Shown in pieces: positions 11,580 through 20,933 of a DNA stretch of 64,000 nucleotides. Both the position numbers and the translations under genes were made by a program. Below the pieces are notes generated by a model, which worked only from the letters and a program-made list of their open reading frames with translations, was not told the origin of the DNA and made no database searches. Origin of the DNA: an uncultured Candidatus Thioglobus sp. (GTDB taxonomy: Bacteria; Pseudomonadota; Gammaproteobacteria; PS1; Thioglobaceae); assembly GCA_910595805.1 (NCBI GenBank), contig CAJVCK010000002.1, positions 36,623 through 100,622 on the forward strand, in the 5' to 3' direction. The number at the start of each line of letters is the position of its first letter. Positions within the stretch are counted from its first letter, which is position 1.

Positions 11580-11630
11580 TTATTTTTCTAAAAAATAATC
11601 TTATTTGACGGGTATTTTACCAATATAAAG

Positions 11631-12038
11631 TTATTTAAATCTTTTATCGTATTTTTGTTGTAATTCAGCAGGCCACAGGCTATGAATATAATCTAACAAA
11701 CCTTGTTTTTCTTCATCATTAAGCTTATCTTTAAAACCTGGCATCCAACCACCAAGTTTGGCGCCGCCATTGTTAATCGTTGACAATAATACTTGAGGAG
11801 AATGATGCCAAGCATGTGCTGTTCCATTTAACGGTGGCGCTGGAAAATTACCATTTGCAAGCTTTTGCTTCCAATCCCTAGTTAAACCTTGTGCACCTTT
11901 GCCATGACACGCAACGCAGTTTGTGTTAAAAGTTAGCTTTCCTAGTTGGATACTATCTTTGCTTTCTGCCTGCGCATCGTCACCATCAAAACATCCACTT
12001 ATAAACAATGTGACTAGAATTAGTAATATTTTTTTCAT
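11631..12038 (-). CDS. Lipoprotein c-type cytochrome (monohaem)
   Basis: A 135-residue class I cytochrome c. The N-terminus has a lipoprotein signal ending in FISGC (C16), so it should be anchored to a membrane facing the periplasm. One haem site CVACH (C41, C44, H45) is followed by a likely axial methionine in GGWMPGF. The start ATG overlaps the hemW stop as ATGA. Its electron partners are not evident; coupling with hemW, whose family includes haem-binding proteins, is suggestive only. Confidence 0.88.
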   Translation of the reverse strand: MKKILLILVTLFISGCFDGDDAQAESKDSIQLGKLTFNTNCVACHGKGAQGLTRDWKQKLANGNFPAPPLNGTAHAWHHSPQVLLSTINNGGAKLGGWMPGFKDKLNDEEKQGLLDYIHSLWPAELQQKYDKRFK

Positions 12039-13147
12039 AAAAACTGCTCAATTAAATCGTTTAAAAAATTATAACCTTTTTTACTTGGTGTTACCTCTTT
12101 ACCCTCTATAGACAATAAGCCTAAATCTTGTGCTTGTTGTAATTGTTGTTCAATGATATGAGTAGGCTGCCCGGTGCGACGCTCAAATAAATCAAGATTA
12201 AAACCTTGTTTTAGTCTTAAAGTATTGAGCATAAACTCAAACGATAAATTCTCTACTTGTTCAATAACACCTGCCGGATCATTAACATAGTCTTTTGGTG
12301 ATTTTGGTTTTCGTGTTCTTAAAACTGACAGACTTTGCCTGTCAGTTTTGGTAATCTTTCCATGGGCGCCTGCACCGATGCCAATATAGTCGCCAAACTG
12401 CCAATAATTCAAATTATGCTTTGATGGAATTTTGCCAAAAGCAGATACCTCATAACGCTCAAATCCGTGTTGTTCTAATAATGCCACACCTTGTTCACCC
12501 ATGCGCCAAATATCATCATCTGCTGGCAAAGGTGGTGGAAACTTGGCAAACAAAGTATTAGGCTCAATGGTTAGCTGATAAAAAGAAATGTGCTGTGGAT
12601 TTAGATCAATTGCTTGATTAAGATCTGACAAACAGTCGTTAATACTTTGCCCTTCTAATCCATACATCAAATCAATATTAAAATTATCAAATATTTGGCT
12701 TGCAGAGGCACAAGCCTTGCTTGCTTCTTGGGCACTATGAATGCGTCCTAACGATTTCAAATGTTGATTGTTAAAAGATTGCACGCCAATCGAGAGACGA
12801 TTAATGCCAATGTCTTTAAAGGCTTTGAATTTTTCAATCTCAAAGGTGCCTGGATTAGTCTCTAAGGTGATTTCAATATCTTTATCAAAAGTTAACCTTG
12901 ATTTTAAGCCAGAAAATAACTCACTCAATTCGCCTTCGCTCATCAAACTCGGTGTACCGCCACCAATAAAAATAGAATGGATTGGTCGGCCTTGGATAGC
13001 GTCTAATTCGTTATCTAAATCTTTTAATAAGGTAACGATATAGCCTTTTTTATCTCCGGCTTCATGTGAGTTAAAATCACAATATGGGCATTTTTTGACA
13101 CACCACGGATAATGGATATAGAGCGATAATGGTGGCAGTGTTAACAA
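12035..13147 (-). CDS. hemW: Radical SAM protein HemW
   Basis: A 370-residue HemN-like radical SAM protein. The cluster motif C16-x3-C20-x2-C23 lies in PWCVKKCPYCDFNSH, followed by FIGGGTPSLM and LTIEPNTLF. Members of this subgroup are haem chaperones rather than coproporphyrinogen oxidases. The start is TTG (13147), three bases after the rdgB stop; family alignment (LPPLSLYIH at once after the start) supports it and no ATG is available. It overlaps the downstream cytochrome gene by four bases. Confidence 0.94.
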   Translation of the reverse strand: MLTLPPLSLYIHYPWCVKKCPYCDFNSHEAGDKKGYIVTLLKDLDNELDAIQGRPIHSIFIGGGTPSLMSEGELSELFSGLKSRLTFDKDIEITLETNPGTFEIEKFKAFKDIGINRLSIGVQSFNNQHLKSLGRIHSAQEASKACASASQIFDNFNIDLMYGLEGQSINDCLSDLNQAIDLNPQHISFYQLTIEPNTLFAKFPPPLPADDDIWRMGEQGVALLEQHGFERYEVSAFGKIPSKHNLNYWQFGDYIGIGAGAHGKITKTDRQSLSVLRTRKPKSPKDYVNDPAGVIEQVENLSFEFMLNTLRLKQGFNLDLFERRTGQPTHIIEQQLQQAQDLGLLSIEGKEVTPSKKGYNFLNDLIEQFL

Positions 13148-13150
13148 ATT

Positions 13151-13741
13151 TTATTTGGCTTGTAATTCGTCAAATAAAGCCATGAGCGCCTTACCCCGAT
13201 GTGAAATAGAATTTTTTACTGCTGGAGACAATTCAGCTGATGCACAATCATGAGTTGGTACATAAAAAACTGGGTCATAACCAAAGCCATTCTCACCCAC
13301 TTGCTTACGTAGGATCTCACCCTCCCAACCTCGTTGAATAATGATTGGTGTCGGGTCAGTTGCATGCTCAACATAGACAATCGCACACCAAAATCTGCCT
13401 GTGCGCTTATCATCAGGTATCTTGCTCATTTCATCTAATAGCTTTTGTGTATTGGCCTCATCATCACCATGGTTGCCCGCATAGCGAGCAGAATAAATCC
13501 CGGGTTCTCCATTTAACGCGTCTATCACAATACCAGAATCATCTGCTAATGCGGGAAGGCCTGATTGTTCGGAAGCGTTTCTAGCTTTGATCAAGGCATT
13601 TTCAACAAAAGTAAGTCCTGTTTCTGGCACCTCTTCCACTTGCATATCTTGCATTGATACCACTTTAAAAATACCATCAAGCATGGCGTTGAATTCTCTA
13701 ATTTTTCCTTTGTTATTACTTGCAAGGATGATTTTTTTCAT
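13151..13741 (-). CDS. rdgB: dITP/XTP pyrophosphatase (RdgB/HAM1)
   Basis: A 196-residue house-cleaning enzyme that hydrolyses ITP, dITP and XTP to monophosphates and so keeps deaminated purines out of DNA. The N-terminal ILASNNKGKIREF, the central LPALADDSGIVIDALNGEPGIYSARYAG and C-terminal ENGFGYDPVFYVP and SHRGKALMAL motifs are all intact (quoted in parts). It is the first gene of a run rdgB-hemW-cytochrome and is divergent from rpiA across about 60 bases. Confidence 0.97.
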   Translation of the reverse strand: MKKIILASNNKGKIREFNAMLDGIFKVVSMQDMQVEEVPETGLTFVENALIKARNASEQSGLPALADDSGIVIDALNGEPGIYSARYAGNHGDDEANTQKLLDEMSKIPDDKRTGRFWCAIVYVEHATDPTPIIIQRGWEGEILRKQVGENGFGYDPVFYVPTHDCASAELSPAVKNSISHRGKALMALFDELQAK

Positions 13742-13804
13742 AATAGGTAGTATTGAATTCTCAGTGTATAATCAATAGGATTTTTAAAATTTTTGGAGCA
13801 TATT

Positions 13805-14467
13805 ATGACTCAAGACGAAATGAAACATGCGGTCGCACAAGAAGCACTCAAGTTTGTCGTAAAAGACACTATTATAGGCGTAGGTACTGGCTCAACAGCA
13901 AATTTTTTCATTGATGCATTAGCCACTATGAAAGACGATATTAAAGGTGCTGTAGCCAGCTCAGTAGCAACAGCAGAGCGTCTTGAAAGTCATGGTATTA
14001 AGGTGTTTGACCTTAATGAAGTTGAAGCGATCTCAGTTTACATTGATGGTGCTGATGAGTCAGATGATGGTCTCAACCTAATTAAAGGTGGCGGTGGTGC
14101 ACTGACGCGTGAAAAGATTGTTGCAGCCGTAGCTGATAAATTTGTTTGTATTGCCGATGAATCAAAACTGGTGAAAGTGATGGGTGATTTCCCGTTGCCC
14201 GTTGAGGTAATTCCAATGGCAGCAAACTATGTTAAACATCAGATTACTCGTAGAATTGGTGGCACGCCTTTTATTCGTGAAAATTTTGTCACTGACAATG
14301 GTAATTTAATTCTAGATGTGGAAGGCTTGAAAATTACTGACCCGAAAGCCATGGAAACAGAACTAGACAGTATCGTTGGTGTCGTTACTAACGGCTTGTT
14401 TGCTAATCGTGGTGCCAATGTGTTGTTATTAGGCACGCCAACTGGCGTTACTGTGATCGGCGCTTAA
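13805..14467 (+). CDS. rpiA: Ribose-5-phosphate isomerase A
   Basis: A 220-residue enzyme interconverting ribose 5-phosphate and ribulose 5-phosphate in the pentose phosphate and Calvin cycles. Visible motifs are [12 protein letters not shown] (phosphate loop), YIDGADESD and [16 protein letters not shown] chose ATG 13805 because GGAG lies seven bases upstream and the length then matches E. coli (219); a TTG at 13793 would precede that site. A TATAAT at 13767-13772 is a plausible -10 but has no good -35. Its 3' end overlaps the convergent bepA by four bases. Confidence 0.97.
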   Translation: MTQDEMKHAVAQEALKFVVKDTIIGVGTGSTANFFIDALATMKDDIKGAVASSVATAERLESHGIKVFDLNEVEAISVYIDGADESDDGLNLIKGGGGALTREKIVAAVADKFVCIADESKLVKVMGDFPLPVEVIPMAANYVKHQITRRIGGTPFIRENFVTDNGNLILDVEGLKITDPKAMETELDSIVGVVTNGLFANRGANVLLLGTPTGVTVIGA

Positions 14468-15804
14468 TCGAGATCTTTATACAAATCTAGCGTTTGCTGT
14501 AGATTGTCAATTCTAACAGCGATGACATCATGTAAATCTTGAGAATGGGTAACCGCCTTTGCGCGCTCATAATGTCCAATAGCTTTATCTAATTTTCCTT
14601 GCACAATTAGTGCTTTTGCTCTTTGAATGTGCGATCGGTCAAAACTACCCAATTTAACAAACAAGCTTGATAATAATCGATACGATTGATAGCTACCTTC
14701 ATTAACTCGTAAAAAAGGTTTTAAAGTTGCTATACCTAACCGAGGCTGTTGGTTATCTAAATAAGCCTGGGCTGCATAATATATACTTGGCTCATCATCT
14801 TCAATTAAAATATTTTGTTCAAAATATTGTTGCGCTTGATTGATCTTACCCAATTTAGAAGCAATACGTCCAGCCAGAATATAACTAGACTTATCTTGTT
14901 TTAATTTCAACAACTTGTCTACATATGTCTTAGCAATTAAATATTCTTGCTGATCGAACGCCTGATAAGCTTGCATATAGAGTGTAATTTCTTTGTCTTG
15001 TTCAAGCTTAATGCGCCCATACTTGTGATAATACAACTTAGCTTTGATTGTTATATATTCAAACGAGTCTTCTCTAAAATCACCAGATATTCGAGCTGCA
15101 CGTTGCATACTATCAGCGATACGATTAGTACTAAGAGGATGAGACAGTAAGAATTCTTCAGCATCTGGAGTGTCTTTTAATTTTTCAAAAAAATGCGCCA
15201 TGCCTTTTGGATTAAAACCAGATTTAGACAACATTGTGGTGCCAATGCGGTCGGCTTCCCACTCGTGCTCACGAGTAAAATTAATATTTTGTTGTGCTGT
15301 GCCGGCCACTGTTGAAGCTGCAATTGCTTGAGATGCATCAGAATTATCAACTAATACTGATGCCAACATGCCAGCCCACATCAGGTAAGTTTGTTTATCA
15401 GATTTTTCACTAAAACGACTCAGGTGATTTTGAGTCACATGTGATATCTCATGGGAAAGCACACCTGCTAATTCTGACTCTGAGTCTGAGCTAAGCAACA
15501 TACCTGTATGCACGCCGATATAACCATACGGCCCAGCAAATGCGTTAATACTACCGTCATCAAGTAATAAAAAATCAAAATGTTTGCTTGGATTTTCACT
15601 ATATTCAGTTAATTCACGCCCTAACTCTCGCAGATAACCATCCATTTCTACATCAATAACAACTGATCCAGTATCCCAAATAATCTGTAAAAATTCGTTA
15701 CCTCTTTTTTTTTCATCTAAAGATTCCGATACTTTAAGTTCTGGAACACCTAATGCAAAAGCTAAAAATGGTATTAAAAACAAAAAAGGTAAAGTCTTTA
15801 TCAT
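14464..15804 (-). CDS. bepA: Periplasmic M48 metalloprotease with TPR repeats (BepA family)
   Basis: A 446-residue protein starting with a signal peptide (about 1-18, ending LAFALG). The M48 domain has HEISH (H118-H122) and the third zinc ligand in [28 protein letters not shown] is conserved with BepA. Residues from about 230 form helical TPR-type repeats. BepA assists assembly of the LPS transporter LptD and degrades stalled outer-membrane proteins; that role is inferred from the family. Start ATG 15804 puts the signal peptide at the N-terminus; an upstream in-frame start would add 16 residues before it. Confidence 0.88.
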   Translation of the reverse strand: MIKTLPFLFLIPFLAFALGVPELKVSESLDEKKRGNEFLQIIWDTGSVVIDVEMDGYLRELGRELTEYSENPSKHFDFLLLDDGSINAFAGPYGYIGVHTGMLLSSDSESELAGVLSHEISHVTQNHLSRFSEKSDKQTYLMWAGMLASVLVDNSDASQAIAASTVAGTAQQNINFTREHEWEADRIGTTMLSKSGFNPKGMAHFFEKLKDTPDAEEFLLSHPLSTNRIADSMQRAARISGDFREDSFEYITIKAKLYYHKYGRIKLEQDKEITLYMQAYQAFDQQEYLIAKTYVDKLLKLKQDKSSYILAGRIASKLGKINQAQQYFEQNILIEDDEPSIYYAAQAYLDNQQPRLGIATLKPFLRVNEGSYQSYRLLSSLFVKLGSFDRSHIQRAKALIVQGKLDKAIGHYERAKAVTHSQDLHDVIAVRIDNLQQTLDLYKDLD

Positions 15805-15817
15805 GAGCTCATTATAT

Positions 15818-15872
15818 TTGACTATTGAATAGATAGAGATTAAAATAATCAAACTTATCAGTTCATCTGATA
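15818..15872 (+). promoter_or_regulatory. Near-consensus promoter and inverted repeat upstream of tusA-dsrE2
   Basis: TTGACT (15818-15823) and TAAAAT (15841-15846) are 17 bases apart, one mismatch each from consensus. Just after the predicted start lies TATCAG (15856-15861), five bases, then CTGATA (15867-15872), an operator-like or hairpin-forming inverted repeat. It is divergent from bepA, whose start is only 14 bases away. Confidence 0.6.
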
Positions 15873-15913
15873 TGTTTTATTTATTAAAAAATTAAATTAC
15901 AAGGAGTCCCATC

Positions 15914-16138
15914 ATGGCTGACGAAACTTTAGATGCATCAGGCTTAAACTGCCCATTACCAATTTTAAAAACTAAGAAAGCATTATCAAAAATGGATGCT
16001 GGAAAAATCTTAGACGTAATTTCTACAGATGCTGGTTCAGTTAAAGATATTGAAGCTTTTTGCAATCAAACTGGTAACAAGCTCATGTCGACTGTTGAAG
16101 ACGGTGGAAAATACGTTTTTACTATTGAAAAGGTTTAA
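15914..16138 (+). CDS. tusA: TusA-family sulfur carrier protein
   Basis: A 74-residue sulfur carrier. The N-terminal LDASGLNCPLP holds the persulfide cysteine C13, and GKILDVISTDAGSVKDIEAF is the family core. In sulfur oxidisers TusA carries sulfane sulfur between rhodanese, DsrE2 and the Dsr or sHdr oxidation systems. It has a strong ribosome site (AAGGAG at 15900-15905) and shares a promoter with the DsrE2 gene 29 bases downstream. A role in tRNA thiolation alone is possible, but the pairing favours sulfur-oxidation traffic. Confidence 0.93.
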   Translation: MADETLDASGLNCPLPILKTKKALSKMDAGKILDVISTDAGSVKDIEAFCNQTGNKLMSTVEDGGKYVFTIEKV

Positions 16139-16167
16139 AGCAATAAACACGCTAGAGGAGAATACAA

Positions 16168-16683
16168 ATGTCAGATAATAACAAAATGACGATCATCGCT
16201 ACTAAAGGTACTTTTGACTGGGCTTTCCCGCCTTTCATTATTGCCTCTACGGGCGTTGCTATGGATAAAGAAGTTACCATCTTCTTTACCTTTTACGGTT
16301 TGAATCTTTTATTAAAAGACACATCAAAACTTAAAGTGACTCCATTAGGAAACCCTGGTATGCCAATGAAAATGCCTTTTGGCCCTAAGTGGTTACAAAA
16401 AATTGATTTTGGCCCTAAGATTCCAAATGTTTTATGGAACATTCCATTTGCCGACACTTTAGTCACTTACCTAATGAAGAAAACCATGGCTAAGCACGGT
16501 GTCGCTAAGTTAGCCGACCTTCGTGATATGTGTCAAGAGTTTGATGTTAAGTTCATTGCTTGTGAAATGACAGTTGAGTTATTTGGCTACAGTAAAGATG
16601 ACTTTATTGATGGCGTTGAGTTTGCTGGTGCTGCGTCATACTTTGATGAAGCAGCTTCAGGCAACCATCACTTATATATGTAA
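16168..16683 (+). CDS. DsrE2-type sulfur-trafficking protein
   Basis: A 171-residue member of the DsrE/DsrF-like superfamily, DsrE2 subgroup. The N-terminal TIIATKGTFDWAFPPFIIAS begins the fold, the hydrophobic stretch at about 35-50 could associate with membrane, and conserved cysteines lie at C122 and C132 (FIACEMTVELFG). DsrE2 proteins bind persulfide sulfur and exchange it with TusA in sulfur-oxidising bacteria. The gene follows tusA, has its own GAGGAG ribosome site, and ends before a clear terminator. Confidence 0.88.
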   Translation: MSDNNKMTIIATKGTFDWAFPPFIIASTGVAMDKEVTIFFTFYGLNLLLKDTSKLKVTPLGNPGMPMKMPFGPKWLQKIDFGPKIPNVLWNIPFADTLVTYLMKKTMAKHGVAKLADLRDMCQEFDVKFIACEMTVELFGYSKDDFIDGVEFAGAASYFDEAASGNHHLYM

Positions 16684-16702
16684 GTTGTTGAGTATTCTCA
16701 AT

Positions 16703-16731
16703 AAAAGACCTCCGCAAGGAGGTTTTTTATT
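16703..16731. terminator. Rho-independent terminator, probably bidirectional
   Basis: ACCTCC (16708-16713), loop GCAA, GGAGGT (16718-16723), flanked by A-rich and T-rich arms. It lies between the convergent dsrE2 and HAD genes and can serve both. Confidence 0.88.
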
Positions 16732-16740
16732 GTCTGAATT

Positions 16741-17394
16741 CTAGTGCCAGTCTAAGCTTGGCCAGCCCCTGTCTTTGGCTATCTTTTGAAGCGTATCGTC
16801 TCCATGCACAACAATAGGATAATCAACCAGTTCTAACATCGGCAAATCATTGTGAGAATCTGAATAGAAATAAGCACCTTCTAAACTTTCACCAGTTTTA
16901 TCAAGCCATTGATTGAGGTGAGTAATTTTTCCTTTTTGAAAACAAGGCTCGCCCTTAACTCGACCTGTATAGTTGCCATCTATTACCTCAGGCTCTGTGG
17001 CTAGTAAATCATCAATACCGTACTTGGCAACAATCGGTGCAGTAACAAAACGATTGGTTGCTGTAATTACCAATACTTTATCGCCCTTTTCTTTGTGTTT
17101 ATTAACTACTGCTTGCGCTTTAGATAACATAATTGGCTGAATTTTTTGTTGCATAAAATCTTGATGCCAAGCATTTAATGTTGTCATCGAATTTTGAGAC
17201 AACGGCTCCAAACAAAATTCCAAATATTCATTAATATCTAATTTTCCTTTGGCATATTCATCAAAAAAATATTGGTTTTTCTTTTGATAAGTGTTTGGAT
17301 CAACTGCGCCAATCTCGCTCATAAATTCACCCCAGAGAAAATCACTGTCTCCACCAATAAGAGTTTTATCTAGATCAAAAATTGCCAACGCCAT
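16741..17394 (-). CDS. HAD-IB family phosphatase
   Basis: A 217-residue haloacid dehalogenase superfamily hydrolase of the SerB-like IB class. Motif I is FDLDKTL (D7 nucleophile, D9), motif II VITATNRF, and motif IV YSDSHNDLPML; the helical cap lies between I and II. The acidic pair replaced by SDSHND is usual for this subgroup, distinct from true SerB. Substrate cannot be predicted. It is the last gene of the block that begins with pabC-mltG and lies one base from the LOG gene. Confidence 0.88.
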   Translation of the reverse strand: MALAIFDLDKTLIGGDSDFLWGEFMSEIGAVDPNTYQKKNQYFFDEYAKGKLDINEYLEFCLEPLSQNSMTTLNAWHQDFMQQKIQPIMLSKAQAVVNKHKEKGDKVLVITATNRFVTAPIVAKYGIDDLLATEPEVIDGNYTGRVKGEPCFQKGKITHLNQWLDKTGESLEGAYFYSDSHNDLPMLELVDYPIVVHGDDTLQKIAKDRGWPSLDWH

Positions 17395-17395
17395 A

Positions 17396-17986
17396 CTATG
17401 CCTCGAGTTTCTCTAATATTTGTTCAACACTATCAACCATTTCAAATGATGTTAAATCTACTGGATGAACATATTGTCTTTGTTCTAAATCGCCAAACCA
17501 GGTTAAAAGAGGCTTCCAAAATGTTGAATCAAATAACAAAATTTTAATCTGTTTGCCCTTTCTTGTTTGTACTAACGTCAGTATTTCCATTAATTCATCA
17601 GCTGTACCAAAGCCACCAGGGAAAAATACGCAAGCATCTGCGTGTTTAATTAGCATCACTTTTCGAGTGAAGAAATGCTCAAACACCAAACATTCATCTA
17701 AATACGGATTAGGTTTTTGTTCTTTTGGTAGTTCAATATTCAAACCAATGCTTTTTGATCTTCCTTCAAAGGCGCCACGATTAGCTGAGCGCATAATGCC
17801 AGGACCCGCTCCGGTCAAAACATTAAAACCACCATCAGATAAAGATTTTCCTAAGCGGTAAGCAGCTTTAGCTAAAGGGTCACTCTGATCAATTCTAGCG
17901 GAGCCAAAAATAGTGATGTTGTTGTTAAACCTCTCAAGAGTGGCTTGCGCCCTATTTAATTCTGATTCAACAACACTGATATTCAT
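17396..17986 (-). CDS. LOG-family nucleotide phosphoribohydrolase-like protein
   Basis: A 196-residue Rossmann-fold protein. The LOG motif [12 protein letters not shown] and [17 protein letters not shown] are both present, with an N-terminal FGSARI. Family members cleave cytokinin riboside monophosphates or nucleoside monophosphates to base plus ribose 5-phosphate. The bacterial substrate here is uncertain. Its start overlaps the hemL stop by four bases. Confidence 0.88.
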   Translation of the reverse strand: MNISVVESELNRAQATLERFNNNITIFGSARIDQSDPLAKAAYRLGKSLSDGGFNVLTGAGPGIMRSANRGAFEGRSKSIGLNIELPKEQKPNPYLDECLVFEHFFTRKVMLIKHADACVFFPGGFGTADELMEILTLVQTRKGKQIKILLFDSTFWKPLLTWFGDLEQRQYVHPVDLTSFEMVDSVEQILEKLEA

Positions 17987-19266
17987 AGTTTGGCAAACAC
18001 ACGTCCTGCCGCATCAATGGTTGCTTGAATATCTTCATCTGTATGTGCGTTTGAAACAAAGCCTGCTTCATACGCAGAAGGCGCCATGTAAACACCTTCC
18101 TCTAACATTAAATGATAAAACTTTTTAAAGCGTTCTACGTCACACTGCGAAGTTTCATTGAAGTTTGTCACCGTGTTTGAGTCGGTAAAGAATAGGCCAA
18201 ACATACCGCCCACAACATTGGCTGTCATGCCAATATTATTAGCTTTAGCTTGAACCAAAATACCATCAGTTAGCATTTGTACTTTTTTACTTAGGTTTTG
18301 ATAAAAACTTGCATCATCGGATAGTGCATTTAGCATCGCCAACCCTGCTGACATTGACATGGGATTGCCTGAAAGCGTACCTGCTTGATATACAGGCCCA
18401 AGCGGTGCAATATATTCCATAATTTCACGCTTACCGCCAAAGGCACCCACGGGTAGCCCGCCGCCAATCACTTTACCTAAAGTGGTCAAATCTGGTTTAA
18501 CACCATAATAAGCTTGCGCACCACCCAGAGCAACTCTAAAACCAGTCATTACTTCATCAAAAATAAGGACTATGTTATGTTCATCACAAACCTCACGTAG
18601 TCCTTGCAAAAATCCATCAACCGGTGGAATGCAGTTCATATTGCCGGCAACAGGCTCAACAATAATACAGGCCACCTCATCGCCAACCTTGCTTAGTGCT
18701 TCACGCACTTGGTCAATGTTGTTGTATTCTAATGTTAGCGTATGCTCAGCCAATGAAGCAGGCACACCCGGCGAAGTCGGAACGCCAAGCGTTAATGCGC
18801 CCGAACCTGCTTTTACCAAAAGTGAATCTGAGTGGCCGTGATAACAACCTTCAAACTTTACAATTTTATCTCTGCCAGTAAAACCACGCGCCAATCGAAT
18901 TGCACTCATGGTGGCCTCTGTACCCGAACTCACCATGCGCACTAACTCGATTGATGGCACTAGCTCACATACTTTTTTAGCTAGCGTTGTTTCTATTTCA
19001 GTAGGTGCGCCAAAGCCTAGGCCTTTTTCTAAGGTTTGCTTAACCGCATCAACCACTGATTGATTCGCATGGCCTAGGATCATTGGCCCCCATGAGGCTA
19101 CATAATCAATATATTGTTTATCATCGGCATCAAATAAATAGGCACCTTTACCTTTGGTAAAAAAGATTGGATTTCCGCCTACCCCATTAAAGGCACGCAC
19201 TGGTGAGTTAACACCACCTGGAATAACCGTTTTTGCTTGTTTAAATAAATTGTCTGATTGGCTCAT
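17983..19266 (-). CDS. hemL: Glutamate-1-semialdehyde 2,1-aminomutase
   Basis: A 427-residue class III PLP enzyme converting glutamate 1-semialdehyde to 5-aminolevulinate in the C5 haem pathway. The N-terminal [23 protein letters not shown], and the PLP lysine region [17 protein letters not shown] are conserved, as is the lid-site GTLSGNP. Length is normal (E. coli 426). It follows holB by 16 bases in the same block. Confidence 0.98.
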   Translation of the reverse strand: MSQSDNLFKQAKTVIPGGVNSPVRAFNGVGGNPIFFTKGKGAYLFDADDKQYIDYVASWGPMILGHANQSVVDAVKQTLEKGLGFGAPTEIETTLAKKVCELVPSIELVRMVSSGTEATMSAIRLARGFTGRDKIVKFEGCYHGHSDSLLVKAGSGALTLGVPTSPGVPASLAEHTLTLEYNNIDQVREALSKVGDEVACIIVEPVAGNMNCIPPVDGFLQGLREVCDEHNIVLIFDEVMTGFRVALGGAQAYYGVKPDLTTLGKVIGGGLPVGAFGGKREIMEYIAPLGPVYQAGTLSGNPMSMSAGLAMLNALSDDASFYQNLSKKVQMLTDGILVQAKANNIGMTANVVGGMFGLFFTDSNTVTNFNETSQCDVERFKKFYHLMLEEGVYMAPSAYEAGFVSNAHTDEDIQATIDAAGRVFAKL

Positions 19267-19282
19267 GCCATTACTCCTTTTT

Positions 19283-20314
19283 TTATATTCTGGTAATTTG
19301 TGGATAGCGCTTTAAATGTGTAATGTGCGACCATACAATCAGAACATTATCCAATAATAATTTAATATTGACGTTGGTTTTCGACAAACTAATCGCATGA
19401 TAAGTATCATCCAACAATCTAAACAAAAAATCTGACTTTACTGTTTTTATCACTTGATTTAACTCGACCAAACCACCTTCGCAACCTAATGATTTTAAGC
19501 GAATGCCTTCAATTACTAAATTTTGCAAGCAATTCAAAACAGCCAGCTCATTACCTTCAAAATCTTTTACTTGATTAATATTAATTGGATGCATCGCCAT
19601 GTCTAATAGATGATTTTGCCAGTTTTGGTAATGAATAAAGCCATCACCAGATAGCTCTGAAAGCACCTTGAAAGGCACGCCATGTGTATTTTCCAATAGA
19701 TTTTCAACATCAAAATCTTCATTTTGTGTTTGACTAATATGGTGCTCAAGCCAAGATTGCGTTTGCTGATCATAAGCAGGTGCGATATGTATACTTTGAC
19801 ATCGAGACAAAATAGTGGCTGGTAAATTTTTAGGGTTATGTGCCAATAAAATAATCAATGTATTGTCTCTGGGCTCTTCTAATGTTTTTAACAAACTGTT
19901 AGCGGCGCTCACATTCATTTGATCTGCATAAAACAACACGCCAATTTGCAAATCGTCAGCAGTTTTATTAAGTGCATCACAAAACGCACGGATTTGATTA
20001 ATACGAATATTTTTTGATTCCACGCTTCGATCGCTAATCTCAGTTCGGCAATACACCATATTTGGATAATGAGATCTGCGAATTAGAGTTGGCGTTTCTA
20101 GTATTTCTTTTGGATTATCTTTAGCAATAGCACGACACATATTGCATTCACCACAAGATTGATCTTGGCATAGCAAAGTTTGTACCAATTGTTGCATCAA
20201 CTCATACTTACCCATCTGTGGCGCACCCGTAATCAGCAATGCATGTGGAAGATGATTTTGATCGATCATCTTTCTCAATTTTTCGAAGGCCACTTTGTGC
20301 CAAGGTAACATCAT
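19283..20314 (-). CDS. holB: DNA polymerase III delta' subunit
   Basis: A 343-residue clamp-loader subunit of the AAA+ type. The P-loop is degenerate ([12 protein letters not shown]), as is usual for delta'. A four-cysteine zinc module lies at C49, C54, C57 and C60, and [19 protein letters not shown] plus LSRCQS are the sensor-1 and SRC regions. Start ATG 20314 overlaps the tmk stop (ATGA); an ATG one codon later is equivalent. The tmk-holB order is common in bacteria. Confidence 0.94.
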   Translation of the reverse strand: MMLPWHKVAFEKLRKMIDQNHLPHALLITGAPQMGKYELMQQLVQTLLCQDQSCGECNMCRAIAKDNPKEILETPTLIRRSHYPNMVYCRTEISDRSVESKNIRINQIRAFCDALNKTADDLQIGVLFYADQMNVSAANSLLKTLEEPRDNTLIILLAHNPKNLPATILSRCQSIHIAPAYDQQTQSWLEHHISQTQNEDFDVENLLENTHGVPFKVLSELSGDGFIHYQNWQNHLLDMAMHPININQVKDFEGNELAVLNCLQNLVIEGIRLKSLGCEGGLVELNQVIKTVKSDFLFRLLDDTYHAISLSKTNVNIKLLLDNVLIVWSHITHLKRYPQITRI

Positions 20315-20928
20315 AACGTATCTAGAATTGCGCCAATCTGATTGGTCGTGTGTTCAATCGTTTGGGATGAATCTATCAGTTTAATTCTATCGGGAAACTC
20401 TTTAGAACGTGCAATATAAGCTTGCCTTACTCGATCGAAAAAATCCATTTTTTCCATCTCAATACGATCTTTCTCGCCTCGTGACTCTACTCGAGACATG
20501 CCAACTTCAACCGGCACATCAAGAAGCAAGGTCATGTCAGGAGTAAAGTCTTGCATAACCCAAGACTCTAACTGTGCAATACGACTCACATCTAACCCAC
20601 GACCGCCACCTTGATATGCATAAGAACTATCAGTAAAACGATCACTAAGCACCCAATCACCTTGAGCCAAAGCAGGCATTATTTTATTTTGAATGTGTTC
20701 GTTTCTTGCACAAAACATCAACATAAGCTCTGTGTCATCATGCATTTGACCTGTTGAATTACTCAATAACAATGTTCGGATTTTTTCACCAATTTCTGTG
20801 CCGCCTGGTTCACGTGTCAACACAACATGGATACCTTTGGCTTTTAAATACTCACAGATAAAGTTTATCTGAGTGCTTTTTCCTGCACCTTCAACCCCAT
20901 CAATGGTAATAAATTTTCCTCTTTCCAT
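20311..20928 (-). CDS. tmk: Thymidylate kinase
   Basis: A 205-residue kinase phosphorylating dTMP to dTDP. The P-loop is GVEGAGKST, the DRX motif is VLSDRFTDSSYAYQGGGRG, and TREPGGTEIGE is the substrate-binding segment. Length is normal. It is five bases downstream of the pabC-mltG fusion and overlaps holB by four. Confidence 0.98.
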   Translation of the reverse strand: MERGKFITIDGVEGAGKSTQINFICEYLKAKGIHVVLTREPGGTEIGEKIRTLLLSNSTGQMHDDTELMLMFCARNEHIQNKIMPALAQGDWVLSDRFTDSSYAYQGGGRGLDVSRIAQLESWVMQDFTPDMTLLLDVPVEVGMSRVESRGEKDRIEMEKMDFFDRVRQAYIARSKEFPDRIKLIDSSQTIEHTTNQIGAILDTL

Positions 20929-20933
20929 GGGTT

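Noticed and set aside
13793..13804. TTG start for rpiA four codons upstream
   Set aside because: It would lie before the GGAG ribosome site that serves ATG 13805, and family length favours the ATG.
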